A stretch of DNA of 64,000 bases from Dissophora ornata (taxonomy: Eukaryota > Mortierellomycota > Mortierellomycetes > Mortierellales > Mortierellaceae), in NCBI GenBank assembly GCA_025201705.1, contig MU616614.1, positions 17,939 to 81,938 of the forward strand, in the 5' to 3' direction. The notes beneath the pieces were generated by a model. It was not told the origin of the DNA. It did no database searches and saw only the letters and a program-made list of their open reading frames with translations. Below, piece after piece: positions 12,264 to 21,600 of this stretch. How positions within the stretch are numbered: position 1 is the first letter of the stretch; every line of letters starts with the position of its first letter. The position numbers and the translations under genes were made by a program.

Positions 12264-13832
12264 CTACACACTCGACTTTTCAAGCTCAAACGTTGGTCCA
12301 TCATCGCCATGATCCTCGCGGATTATCCTCAAGACCTCACCATCACTCCTCGGCTCGCTCACGATGAACCTCGAATAGCAAAGGTTGATGATGTACTCTC
12401 GAGCATCCACATGGAACTTGTATGAGAGCCATTTTCCGTCGTTCATGAACAACTTGACGGCAACAACGGCATATGGGACGAGGAATACAATGGTAACCAA
12501 CAACAATGGGATTGCCAACACCAGCTTGATGGAGATGACGGGTGTGATGACACCGGCTTGTTCGTATCCCTTGATCATGCCAATGGGTCGTGTTTGGGAG
12601 ACAGCCATGGTGAAGCACGTAGTGATGTAGCTGAGAAAGTCTCCATTGTTAGCCGTTGACGAAGAGTCATGGCCATTGGCCATATCTTGTATAGCGGCTT
12701 GTAGATCTCTGCCATAGTCCAATAGGACGCCAATGTTGCCCCGTAGATTACGTAACGTGGCATTTAATACCTCGTCCGCATCAACGCGTTTTATCTGCCT
12801 GATATCGGTGAACTTGGAGAACTCGAGTTGGTTGACAATTCCTTGGTTTCGGGATACGAGCGTGACATTTGTCGCAGCCAGCCAACTTTGGTGGTAGATT
12901 ACCCCGTAGTAGGTTGCTTTCGTTACGTAGTTGCTCGTATCATTGCTCGTAAGATGACCATATGCCTCAAGTATCGACTGCGCATTCCCAAAGTTGCTGG
13001 AGATGGATGAACCAAGTAACATATTAATCCCGACAGTGGTAACCGCAGTCAATGAGAACTTCTTTGTATCCCAATCGCTGAACGTACTGTTCAAGGAAGG
13101 AAAATCTTCCATGCTCCATCCACCAACTCCTACTACGCTGTAGTTGTAGACAGTTGTCATTCCTGGCGTCAAGTATACGAAGGTACCGTTCGCATACTCC
13201 AATCCCATTGAGAACGCGGTAACCATCACGCTGTCATATATCCCGGAATACTCGATGCTTCTTCCCAATCTTTCCAATGGAAGTTGGTATACCGCCAGTG
13301 GCACGTTTGCGGCCACAATGGATCTCGTGTTACTTCCTCCCCATGGTAAACCCGTCGTTAATGTACTGTTCATGGGTTGGAGTACAAAGTTGTTCATCGA
13401 CGAAAACTCGGAAGTCTCTGTCGGAGGAATGGTCGTGATGTTGGTGTACCCTTGCAGTAAATCTTGCCCAATTCCGGTAGAGAAGCATTGGTTCTTGGTG
13501 CACAAGTCCATGGGGATATTTTTGGTACCAACGACAAGACCCGAGAACGCATGTCCAAGTACACCAATGGTCATGAGCAGCAAGACGGCAAACATTGGGA
13601 ATCCACCAAGAAGGTTGAACAAATTAAGCACATCCAGATACGATCCACCACGAGATGTTGCCATGACGTATAATTTGCCCCGGTTCTTGGGGAAATACTT
13701 GAAGAGCCAAAAGGTTATCCCTTCTCTGGAACTTTGGACGATGATGAAGAAAAATCCACCCACGATGGCCAGTAGCATGCTCGTGACGATGCCCCTAAGG
13801 ACATCATCCTTGATAACGATTTGGATATCCAT
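12264..13832 (-). CDS. Three-TM glycoprotein of unknown function, array copy 1
   Basis: Intronless frame of 522 aa. Residues ~14-34 and ~77-100 are hydrophobic spans separated by a basic, cytosol-like loop. A region of more than 300 residues follows with many N-x-S/T sequons (NIT, NST, NGT, NYS, NDT, NVT, NAT) and few charges, best read as an extracellular or luminal domain. A third span lies at ~436-461 (IPLLLVTIVFLVPYAVVAV), followed by a ~60-residue acidic tail (REDHGDDGP). No signal peptide is apparent beyond the first span. I do not recognise the family. Two close paralogs in the same orientation lie at 15754 and 19354. The start ATG is shared by all three copies, and the sequence upstream of it diverges between copies, which supports it. 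Confidence 0.8.
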   Translation of the reverse strand: MDIQIVIKDDVLRGIVTSMLLAIVGGFFFIIVQSSREGITFWLFKYFPKNRGKLYVMATSRGGSYLDVLNLFNLLGGFPMFAVLLLMTIGVLGHAFSGLVVGTKNIPMDLCTKNQCFSTGIGQDLLQGYTNITTIPPTETSEFSSMNNFVLQPMNSTLTTGLPWGGSNTRSIVAANVPLAVYQLPLERLGRSIEYSGIYDSVMVTAFSMGLEYANGTFVYLTPGMTTVYNYSVVGVGGWSMEDFPSLNSTFSDWDTKKFSLTAVTTVGINMLLGSSISSNFGNAQSILEAYGHLTSNDTSNYVTKATYYGVIYHQSWLAATNVTLVSRNQGIVNQLEFSKFTDIRQIKRVDADEVLNATLRNLRGNIGVLLDYGRDLQAAIQDMANGHDSSSTANNGDFLSYITTCFTMAVSQTRPIGMIKGYEQAGVITPVISIKLVLAIPLLLVTIVFLVPYAVVAVKLFMNDGKWLSYKFHVDAREYIINLCYSRFIVSEPRSDGEVLRIIREDHGDDGPTFELEKSSV

Positions 13833-14599
13833 TGTAGTTCAGACGTCGTAGGGTTGTCAACAAAAATGTCGGAAGGCGTAACAAAACTGTTGGGCTCTCG
13901 CTCTCAGAGTCGGAAGTGAGGAAAATGTCGGCCTTGCCGCGGGCGTCAGCAATAGCAGTGTCGATACGAGCTTGGGGTTGTTGACAGAAGCACAAGCAAA
14001 AAGCACTGTGTGGGGAAAAGTTGCCGAGGAAAACTTCGAACGGATGCGTCGACAGTGAAAGCGAAAACGTCGCAGTGCGGTAGTATTGCTAAACGAAGCA
14101 ATGCAAAACACGACGTGTGAGTAAGAGCGGGAGCTTATGACAAACGATGCTTTGCTCCCATTGACGTGCGGGGCGCAGCCTATCAACGGTAGAGCCACTC
14201 ACCCGCAACTGGTCTCGCTAAAACGGAAGTGAGTGTCGGGAACTCTTGGAAGCCGGCCGAGTGAATTTTCAATGGACACTCTCTGAACTGAGCAGCAGAG
14301 AGAAAGCAATATGACTGAAGAAAGAGTTCTATTAGCCTTAGTCGTCTCTGTCTGTACATGAGCTGTCCATTATATCTAAAGTTGTCATACCTGAATAGCT
14401 GAGAGAAAGCAACAGGATTGTAGAAAAGAGTGTCAGGGTCAGAGCAGGCACAGGTGAGCAAGAAGAGGAAGAGGTGAGGACAGAAAACAAAGAATACTAG
14501 GGACAAGGAAATGTATTTATTGCCGACTGGATTGTGCAAGGAGATTACTGTTGTCGGATTTTTTCAGCTCACGGGGATTTTTTTGTTGCGGCTCTTGCC

Positions 14600-15177
14600 C
14601 GGGATTAACAACCCAGAAGGTTCCCTCCTGCAATAACCCTGGTAAGGCAACATCCTGAGTACTCCAACATCCTTGTCCTCCACGTGCTCTTTCCGAGGGG
14701 TCGCCAAAGAAAAAAAGAAAAAAAGAAAAAAAAGGACGAGGGCTCACAAATTTGTTGGCGATTGGTCCCCCCAACGGACACATTCAACAAAACAAATATG
14801 TGCCGCGTTCTTGCGCTCATCACCTGCCTGTCCTGCGCTCTTGGTCGTGGACCGCTAACCTCGTCCCCCAGCACTGCCACAAGTAAGATTGCTCGTCGCC
14901 GTCGTTATCTTATTTCGATATGCATCGTGGTCGGCGCGAAAAGACGTGTGAAAACTAACGGAAACGAATCAAGGTATTTCTTTCCCCTGTAAAAAACAGT
15001 TGTGCTGATGTGACCATCGTCGGCGTCAAGAGCGGCAAGTTGCCATCGGAGATGAGGCAGGTCTATGACTTCAAGGGCGTGAAGCAGGGCAAGACCTTCC
15101 CAGGCGATGGCCATTCCCAGGACCGCAGCTCAGGCCTCATCAAGGGCGAGATCACTGCCAACACTCGCAAGTCATAA
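14600..15177 (+). pseudogene. Truncated LPMO copy 2
   Basis: Exon 3 survives only as a fragment near 14608-14643, still followed by a donor-like GGTAAGG. The intron 3/exon 4 junction has a deletion that removes the acceptor and the first codons of exon 4; the rest of exon 4 is visible near 14845-14890 (GTGGACCGCTAACCTCGTCC). Exon 5 (about 15000-15177) is intact and ends in TAA. With no signal peptide, no N-terminal His and no HGGG segment, no LPMO can be made. The flanking sequence is clearly homologous to the complete gene at 10339. Confidence 0.85.
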
Positions 15178-15549
15178 TTAAAAACAAATGAGAGCGAGAA
15201 TGAGAGATAGAGCGGACAAGCAGTTGCGCAGAATGCACTGAAAGAGAATATAAAAAAAAGGGGGCGTCAGTCATTCTTTTTTTTTTTTCGTCATCTTGTT
15301 TAAACGCGTTGTTCTAGTTGGTTGATTGTTTCTCCTAGGAATGTGGGATAAGAGCCAAACAAACAAACGCGTCTCCACTTGGTTAATGCAAACAGTTCAA
15401 GCAACTCAAACACGAGACCACATCTACAACCTCGCTGGTTTCACCATCGCAACGAAAATGTATGAATGTTTACAAATGAACGAAGAAGTGTATGATATAT
15501 TACAATTCGGAAGAGAAAAGCCGTGTTCTACAATGGAAGGGTGGGGTGG

Positions 15550-15624
15550 ACCTAGAGATTTGTAGAAAGCTCCTTGCCGCTTAATTCCACAGCCGAGCTC
15601 TCACTCCTCATTTCTGCAGCCTTG
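15550..15624 (-). pseudogene. Duplicated 3' end of P5C reductase gene (unit 2)
   Basis: The minus strand encodes a short reductase-like C-terminus, as in unit 1, with a few substitutions. Similarity ends at the same GTTGCGCAG boundary, so all units share one ancestral breakpoint. Confidence 0.75.
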
Positions 15625-15753
15625 GTTGCGCAGGGGAGAGTGGATGTAGAGGCGTCATGCCAAGCGACACCCCTTACAACAGCGGCACATGGCATTGACA
15701 TCGGTTCCATGGCTAGGACATCAAACTTTTATTTATAAAACATGGGTCGCAGT

Positions 15754-17271
15754 CTACGCACGCAACTTTTCCAGCTCAAACATTGGCCCATCATCGCCAT
15801 GATCTTCGAGGATTATCCTCAGGACCTCACCATCACTCCTCGGCTCGCTCACGATGAAACTCGAATGGCAAAGGTTGATGATGTACTCTCGAGCATCCAC
15901 ATGGAACTTGTATGACAGCCATTTTCCGTCGTTCATGAACAACTTGACGGCAACAACGGCATATGGGACGAGGAATACAATGGTAACCAACAACAATGGG
16001 ATTGCCCACGCCAGATTGATAGAGATGACGGGTGTGGGGACACCAGCTTGCTCGTATCCCTTGATCATGCCAATGGGTTGCGTTTGAGAGACAGCCATGG
16101 TGAAGCACGTAGCGATGTAGCTGAGAAAGTCTCCGTTGTTGGCCGTTGACGTCATGTCAATACAATTCGCCCCACCTTGGGAAGAGGCTTGCAGCTCTCG
16201 ACCATAGTCCAACAGGACGCCAACGTTGTCCCGTAGATTATGTAAAGTGGCATTTAATACATCGTCCGCATCAACGCGTTTTATCAGCTTGAGGCTGGTG
16301 ACACCGGAGATCTCAAGTTGGGTGACATTTCCTTGGTTTTGAGATATGAGCGTGACATTTGCCGCAGCTAGCCAACTTTGGTAGTTGATTGTTCCATAGT
16401 AGGTTGCTTTCGTTGCATTGCTGCTCGATTTACCGCTCGGGACACCAAAGTCGTTGAGCAACATATTAATCCCGTCAAGGGTAACTTCAGTCAAGGAGAG
16501 TTTCTTCGCATACCAACAACTGGGCGTACTGTCGCAGGAAGAATAATATTCCATGATCCATCCATCAACTCCTACGCTGTCGTTGCGGGTAGTTGTCGCT
16601 CTGCGAGTCAAGCATTCGCCGGTACCGTCCGCATATCCAATCCTATTGCGAACATGGTAACCGCCAAGCGGTAGAAAGGCCCGGAATACTCGATGCTTTC
16701 TTCCCAATCTTTCCAATGGAAGTTGGTATACCGCCAGTGGCACGTTTGCAGCCACAATGAATCTCATGTTACTTCCTCCCCATGGCAACCCCGCCGTTAT
16801 TGTACTGGTCATAGGTTGGAGTACAAAATTGTTCATCAACGAAAACCCGGAAGTCTTTGTTGAAGGAATGGTCGTGATGTTGGTGTACCCTTGCAGTGAA
16901 TCTTGCCCAATTCCGGTAGAGAAGCATTGGTTATCGGTGCACAAGTCCGTGGGGATATTTTTGGTGGTAATTACAAGACCCGAGAACGCATGCCCAAGTA
17001 CGCCGATGGTCATGAGCAGAAAGACGGCAAACATTGGGAATCCGCCAAGCAGGTTGAACAAATTAAGCACATCCAGATACGATCCACCACGAGATGTTGC
17101 CATGACGTACAATTTGCCTCGATTCTTAGGGAAATGCTTGAAGAGCCAAAAGGTTATCCCTTCTCTGGCGCTTTGGACGATTATGAAGAAAAATCCACCC
17201 ACGATGGCCAGTAGCATGCTCGTGACGATGCCCCTAAGGACATCATCCTTGATAGGGATATGGATATCCAT
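15754..17271 (-). CDS. Three-TM glycoprotein of unknown function, array copy 2 (diverged)
   Basis: The single open frame of 505 aa is collinear with copies 1 and 3 at both ends, including all three membrane spans and the acidic tail. The central luminal region differs. After QLPLERLG about 23 codons are read in another frame relative to the paralogs, because of an extra T near 16693 and a missing base near 16634 that restores the frame. A deletion of about 17 codons follows further on (around LLNDFGVPSGKSS). Several sequons of the other copies are lost in this stretch. The frame remains open throughout, so the copy may still make protein, but the altered luminal segment could have changed or lost function. 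The family is unknown. Confidence 0.7.
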   Translation of the reverse strand: MDIHIPIKDDVLRGIVTSMLLAIVGGFFFIIVQSAREGITFWLFKHFPKNRGKLYVMATSRGGSYLDVLNLFNLLGGFPMFAVFLLMTIGVLGHAFSGLVITTKNIPTDLCTDNQCFSTGIGQDSLQGYTNITTIPSTKTSGFSLMNNFVLQPMTSTITAGLPWGGSNMRFIVAANVPLAVYQLPLERLGRKHRVFRAFLPLGGYHVRNRIGYADGTGECLTRRATTTRNDSVGVDGWIMEYYSSCDSTPSCWYAKKLSLTEVTLDGINMLLNDFGVPSGKSSSNATKATYYGTINYQSWLAAANVTLISQNQGNVTQLEISGVTSLKLIKRVDADDVLNATLHNLRDNVGVLLDYGRELQASSQGGANCIDMTSTANNGDFLSYIATCFTMAVSQTQPIGMIKGYEQAGVPTPVISINLAWAIPLLLVTIVFLVPYAVVAVKLFMNDGKWLSYKFHVDAREYIINLCHSSFIVSEPRSDGEVLRIILEDHGDDGPMFELEKLRA

Positions 17272-18039
17272 TGTAATTCAGAAGGCGTAGGGTTGTCAAC
17301 AAAAATGTCGGAAGGCGTAACAAAACTGTTGGGCTCTCGCTCTCAGAGTCGGAAGTGAGGAAAATGTCGGCCTTGCCGCGGGCGTCAGCAATAGCAGTGT
17401 CGATACGAGCTTGGGGTTGTTGACAGAAGCACAAGCAAAAAGCACTGTGTGGGGAAAAGTTGTCGATGAAAACTTCGAACGGATGGATGCACAGTGATAG
17501 CGAAAACGTCGCGGTACGGTAATTTTGTTAAACGAAGCAATGCAAAAACACGACGTGTGAGTAAGAGCAGGAGCTTAGGACAAACGAGGCTTTGCTACCA
17601 TTGACGTGCGGGGCGCAGCCTATCAACGGTAGAGCCACTCACCTGCAACTGGTCTCGCTAAAACGGAAGCGAGTATCGGGAACTCTTGGAAGCCGATCGA
17701 GTGAATCTTCGGTGGATACACTCTGAACTGAGCAGCATAGAGAAAGCAACATGATTGAAGAAAGAGTTCTATTAGCCTTAGTTGTCTATATCTGTACATG
17801 ATCTGTCCATTCCATCTAAAGTTATAATACCTGGACAGCAAAGAGAAAGTAACAGGATTGAGGAAAAGGGTGTCAGGGTCAGAGCAGGCACAGGTGAGCA
17901 AGAAGAGGAAGAGGAAGAGGTGAGGACTGGGAGCAAGGAATACTGGAGTCAAGGAAATTTATTTATTGCAGACTGGACTGTACAAGAGGATATTACTGCT
18001 GACATGCACTCTGCCTGTTGTCGTTTGGGTTCAGCTTTT

Positions 18040-18840
18040 TTTTTTTTTGCGGCCCTTGCCGGGATTTTACCCAAAAGGTTCCTTCCTGCAATAATTCTGG
18101 AAAGGAAACACTCTTGTATGGCTCGGTTCCAGCGAACAGGACGCGAAATGCTAAAAAAAAAAAAAGCGATTGGTTCATTCGTCGTCACCACAGCCGCTGG
18201 GCACATTCAACAAATTAAATTCGTGCTTCGTTCATGTGCATGAACATACACAGCATTTCCCGATATACTAATTGGTCAACTTCAAGGCGGTCCATCCTGC
18301 GGCTGGATTTCGAGCGCGCGTTTGACATCGAGTACGGATTGGAAAGTTTCGAAGATGCGCTTCCTTGTCTTCTTGCCTACGAGGTAGCCCGTGAACGTGG
18401 GGATCTTCAAATCCGGCCACAAAATTTAACCCAACTATATCGGGAAATGCTGTACTCATCACCTGTCCTGCGCTCTTGATGATGGTTAGGCAGGCGCCTC
18501 TTCTCTTGGTCGTGGATCGCTAAATTCGTCTCCCAGTACTACCACAAGTAAGATTGCTCGTCATCGTCGTCATCTTATTACGATATGCATTGTAGTCGGC
18601 GCGAAATGAAGTGTGAAAGCTAAAGGAAACGTATCAACTTATTTCTTTCCCCTGTAAAACAGCTGTGCTGATGTGACCATCGTCGGTGCCGAGAACGGCA
18701 ATTTGCCATCGAAGATGAGGCAAGTCTATAGCTTCAAGGGTGTTAAGCAGGGTAAGACCTTCCCTGGCGATGGCCGCTCTCAGAGCCGCGGCCCTGGCCC
18801 CATCAAGGGCGAGATCACCGCCAACACTCGCACGCCATAA
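18040..18840 (+). pseudogene. Truncated LPMO copy 3, interrupted by an inverted-repeat element
   Basis: A short exon 3 relic lies near 18070-18105. Exons 4 and 5 are intact and splice-competent: the acceptor GGTTAG precedes a segment encoding LFSWSWIAKFVSQYYHN, the donor GTAAGA is at about 18548, and the last exon ends in TAA at 18840 after TITANT-like codons. Exons 1-2 are missing, so there is no secretion signal and no copper brace. A 204-bp element (18250-18453) sits in the relic of intron 3. Confidence 0.82.
18250..18453. mobile_element. MITE-like element with 18-bp terminal inverted repeats
   Basis: ACAGCATTTCCCGATATA at 18250-18267 is exactly inverted at 18436-18453. The 204-bp segment is absent at the homologous place in unit 1, where GTTCATGTACTCATCACC runs through uninterrupted. 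Flanks suggest at most a 2-bp duplication (AC or TA). A weak open frame crosses it on both strands but no transposase motif was recognised, so it is best seen as a non-autonomous DNA element. Confidence 0.7.
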
Positions 18841-19131
18841 TTAAAAAAGACGAGTGCAAGAATGAGAGATAGAGCGGACAAGCAGTTGCGCAGAATAAAC
18901 TGAAGGAGAATAGAAAACCTTTTTTTTCTGTCACCTTGTTTAGACGCGTTGTTCTAGTTGGTTGATTATTGTTTCTCCTTTGTGGAATAAAAAGCCAAAC
19001 AAACAAACGCGTCTCAAACACGCCGCAACCTCGCCGCTCTCACTATCGCAACGAAAAAACGTATAAATGAACGTGAAGAAGTGTATTACAATTCGGAAGA
19101 GAAAAGCCGTGTTCTACAATGGAAGGGTGGG

Positions 19132-19209
19132 GTTGACCTACAGATTTGTAGAAAGCTCCTCGCCGCTTAATTCCAGAGCCGAGCTCTCACTCCTCATTTC
19201 TGCAGCCTT
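19132..19209 (-). pseudogene. Duplicated 3' end of P5C reductase gene (unit 3)
   Basis: Same ~25-codon relic as in units 1 and 2, with the same breakpoint next to GTTGCGCAG. Confidence 0.75.
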
Positions 19210-19353
19210 GGTTGCGCAGGGGAGAGTTGATGAAGAGGCGCCACATCACCCGGCCGAAAGGAATTGATACTCCTTACAACAGCGGCACATGGCATTGACA
19301 TCGGTTCGACAGCTAGGCCACCAAACTTTTATTTTTAAAAAATGGGTCGTAGT

Positions 19354-20922
19354 CTACGCACGCAACTTTTCCAGCTCAAACATTGGTCCATCATCGCCAT
19401 GATCTTCGAGGATTATCCTCAGGACCTCACCATCACTCCTCGGCTCGCTCACGATGAAACTCGAATGGCAAAGGTTGATGATGTACTCTCGAGCATCTAC
19501 ATGGGACTTGTATGACAGCCATTTTCCGTCGTTCATGTACAACTTGATGGCGACAATGGTATATGGGACGAGGAATACAATGGTAACCAACAACAATGGG
19601 ATTGCCCACACCAGATTGATAGAGATGACGGGTGTGATGACATCAGCTTGTTCGTATCCCTTGATCATGCCAATGGGTCGCGTTTGGGAGACAGCCATGG
19701 TGAAGCACGTAGCGATGTAGCTGAGAAAGTCTCCGTTGTTGGCCGTTGACGTAATGACAATTGGATTCGCCCCACCTTGGGAAGAGGCTTGCAGATCTTG
19801 ACCATAGTCCAACAGGACGCCAACGTTGTCCCGTAGGTTACGTAAAGTGGCATTGAATACCTTGTCCGCATCAACGCGTTTTATCAACGTGAGGTTGGCA
19901 ATAGTGGAGATCTCCAGTTGGTTGACATTTCCTTGGTTTCGGGATACGAGCGTGACATTTGTCGCAGCCAGCCAACTTTGGTGGTAGATTACCCCGTAGT
20001 AGGTTGCTTTCGTTACGTAGCTGCTCGTATCATTGCTCGCGAGATGACCATATGCCTCAAGTAACGACTGCGCATTCCCAAAGTTGCTGGAGATGGATGA
20101 ACCAAGTAACATATTAATCTCGACAGTGGTAACTGCAGTCAATGAGAACTCCTTCGTATCCCAACCACTGAACGTACTGTTCAAGGAAGGAAAATCTTCC
20201 ATGCTCCATCCATCAACTCCTACTACGCTGTAGTTGTAGGCAGTTGTCACTCCGGGCGTCAAGTATACGAAGGTACCGTTCGCATACTCCAATCCCATTG
20301 AGGACGCGGTAACCATCACGCTGTCATATATCCCGGAATACTGGATGCTTCTTCCCAATCTTTCCAATGGAAGTTGGTATACCGCCAGTGGCACGTTTGC
20401 GGCCACAATGGATCTCGTGTTACTTCCTCCCCATGGTAAACCCGTCGTTAATGTACTGTTCATGGGTTGGAGTACAAAGTTGTTCATCGACGAAAACTCG
20501 AAAGTCTTTGTTGGAGGAATGGTCGTGATGTTGGTGTATCCCTGCAGTAAATCTTGCCCAATTCCGGTAGAGAAGCATTGGTTCTTGGTGCACAAGTCCA
20601 TGGGGATATTTTTGGTACCAACGACAAGACCCGAGAACGCATGTCCAAGTACGCCGATGGTCATGAGCAGAAAGACGGCAAACATTGGGAATCCACCAAG
20701 AAGGTTGAACAAATTAAGCACATCCAGATACGATCCACCACGAGATGTTGCCATGACGTATAATTTGCCCCGGTTCTTGGGGAAATGCTTGAAGAGCCAA
20801 AAGGTTATCCCTTCTCTGGCACTTTGGACGATTATGAAGAAAAATCCACCCACGATGGCCAGTAGCATGCTCGTGACGATGCCCCTAAGGACATCATCCT
20901 TGATAGGGATATGGATATCCAT
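19354..20922 (-). CDS. Three-TM glycoprotein of unknown function, array copy 3
   Basis: Intronless, 522 aa, collinear over its full length with copy 1: two N-terminal spans, a large sequon-rich luminal region, one C-terminal span and an acidic tail. Its N-terminal ~95 residues and its last ~150 residues carry the variants seen in copy 2 (MDIHIPIKDD, SSQGGAN, FELEKLRA). Its middle carries those of copy 1 (VVGTKNIPMDLC, SIVAANVP, YGVIYHQSW). This mosaic suggests gene conversion or unequal crossover between copies. The sequence directly upstream of the ATG is not shared with copies 1 and 2, so its promoter may differ. No function is assigned. Confidence 0.8.
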   Translation of the reverse strand: MDIHIPIKDDVLRGIVTSMLLAIVGGFFFIIVQSAREGITFWLFKHFPKNRGKLYVMATSRGGSYLDVLNLFNLLGGFPMFAVFLLMTIGVLGHAFSGLVVGTKNIPMDLCTKNQCFSTGIGQDLLQGYTNITTIPPTKTFEFSSMNNFVLQPMNSTLTTGLPWGGSNTRSIVAANVPLAVYQLPLERLGRSIQYSGIYDSVMVTASSMGLEYANGTFVYLTPGVTTAYNYSVVGVDGWSMEDFPSLNSTFSGWDTKEFSLTAVTTVEINMLLGSSISSNFGNAQSLLEAYGHLASNDTSSYVTKATYYGVIYHQSWLAATNVTLVSRNQGNVNQLEISTIANLTLIKRVDADKVFNATLRNLRDNVGVLLDYGQDLQASSQGGANPIVITSTANNGDFLSYIATCFTMAVSQTRPIGMIKGYEQADVITPVISINLVWAIPLLLVTIVFLVPYTIVAIKLYMNDGKWLSYKSHVDAREYIINLCHSSFIVSEPRSDGEVLRIILEDHGDDGPMFELEKLRA

Positions 20923-21600
20923 TGTAATTCAGAAGGCGTAGGGTTGCCAACAAAGACGTCTGAAAGACTAGGTTGGGGTATCACTGCAGGAGTATCGTCG
21001 TCCGCCTTGTTGAAGCCGAAGGGTGTTTTGTTGACAGGAGAAAGAAATAAGCACTGTGTGAGAAAAAGTTGTCGATGAAAACTTCGAACGGATGGATGCA
21101 CAGTGATAGCGAAAACGTCGCGGTACGGTAATTTTGTTAAACGAAGCAATGCAAAAACACGACGTGTGAGTAAGAGCAGGAGCTTAGGACAAACGAGGCT
21201 TTGCTACCATTGACGTACGGGGCGCAGCCTATCAACGGTAGAGCCACTCACCTGCAACTGGTCTCGCTAAAACGGAAGCGAGTATCGGGAACTCTTGGAA
21301 GCCGATCGAGTGAATCTTCGGTGGATACACTCTGAACTGAGCAGCAGAGAGAAAGCAACATGTTTGAAGAAAGAGTTCTATTAGCCTTAGTCGTCTATGT
21401 CTGTACATGATCTGTCCATTCTATTAAAGTTGTCATACCTGAACAGCAGAGAGAAAGTAACAGGATTGAAGAAAAGAGTGTCAGGGCCAGAGCAGGCACA
21501 GGTGAGCAAAAAGAGGAAGAGGTGAGGACAGGGAACAAGGGATACTTAAGTCAAGGAAATGTATTTATTGCAGACTGGATTGTATAAGAGGAGACTACTG

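Larger units (their letters stand above)
11034..14549. repeat. Tandem array unit 1 (LPMO 3' half, P5CR tail, membrane-protein gene)
   Basis: From LPMO exon 3/intron 3 onward the sequence recurs in order in units 2 and 3: LPMO exons 4-5 and 3' flank, a stretch around ATGTATGAATGTTTACAAATG, a copy of the end of the P5C reductase gene, then the reverse-strand membrane-protein gene and its 5' flank. Unit borders are estimates made by eye. Confidence 0.85.
14550..18010. repeat. Tandem array unit 2
   Basis: The unit opens with a segment resembling 9637-9715 (GGATTTTTTCAGCTCAC ... CTTGCCCGGGATT) joined directly to LPMO exon 3 sequence, so the LPMO promoter, exon 1 and exon 2 are missing. Then come LPMO exon 5, the P5CR tail, the membrane-protein gene and its 5' flank. 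The length is about 3.46 kb. Confidence 0.85.
18011..21600. repeat. Tandem array unit 3
   Basis: Same order as unit 2, length about 3.6 kb. It differs by carrying a 204-bp inverted-repeat element inside the LPMO remnant and by a different sequence directly upstream of the membrane-protein gene (about 20940-21060). Confidence 0.85.

Noticed and set aside
14183..14539. Similar minus-strand frames (118 and 109 codons) upstream of membrane-protein copies 1 and 2
   Set aside because: They resemble each other only because the whole unit is duplicated; the frame is not kept in unit 3, so coding is unlikely. A leader or non-coding exon is possible.
17243..17434. 63-codon minus-strand frame overlapping the start of membrane-protein copy 2 (and its twin in copy 1)
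   Set aside because: Out of frame with the gene and replaced by different sequence in copy 3; at most an upstream ORF.
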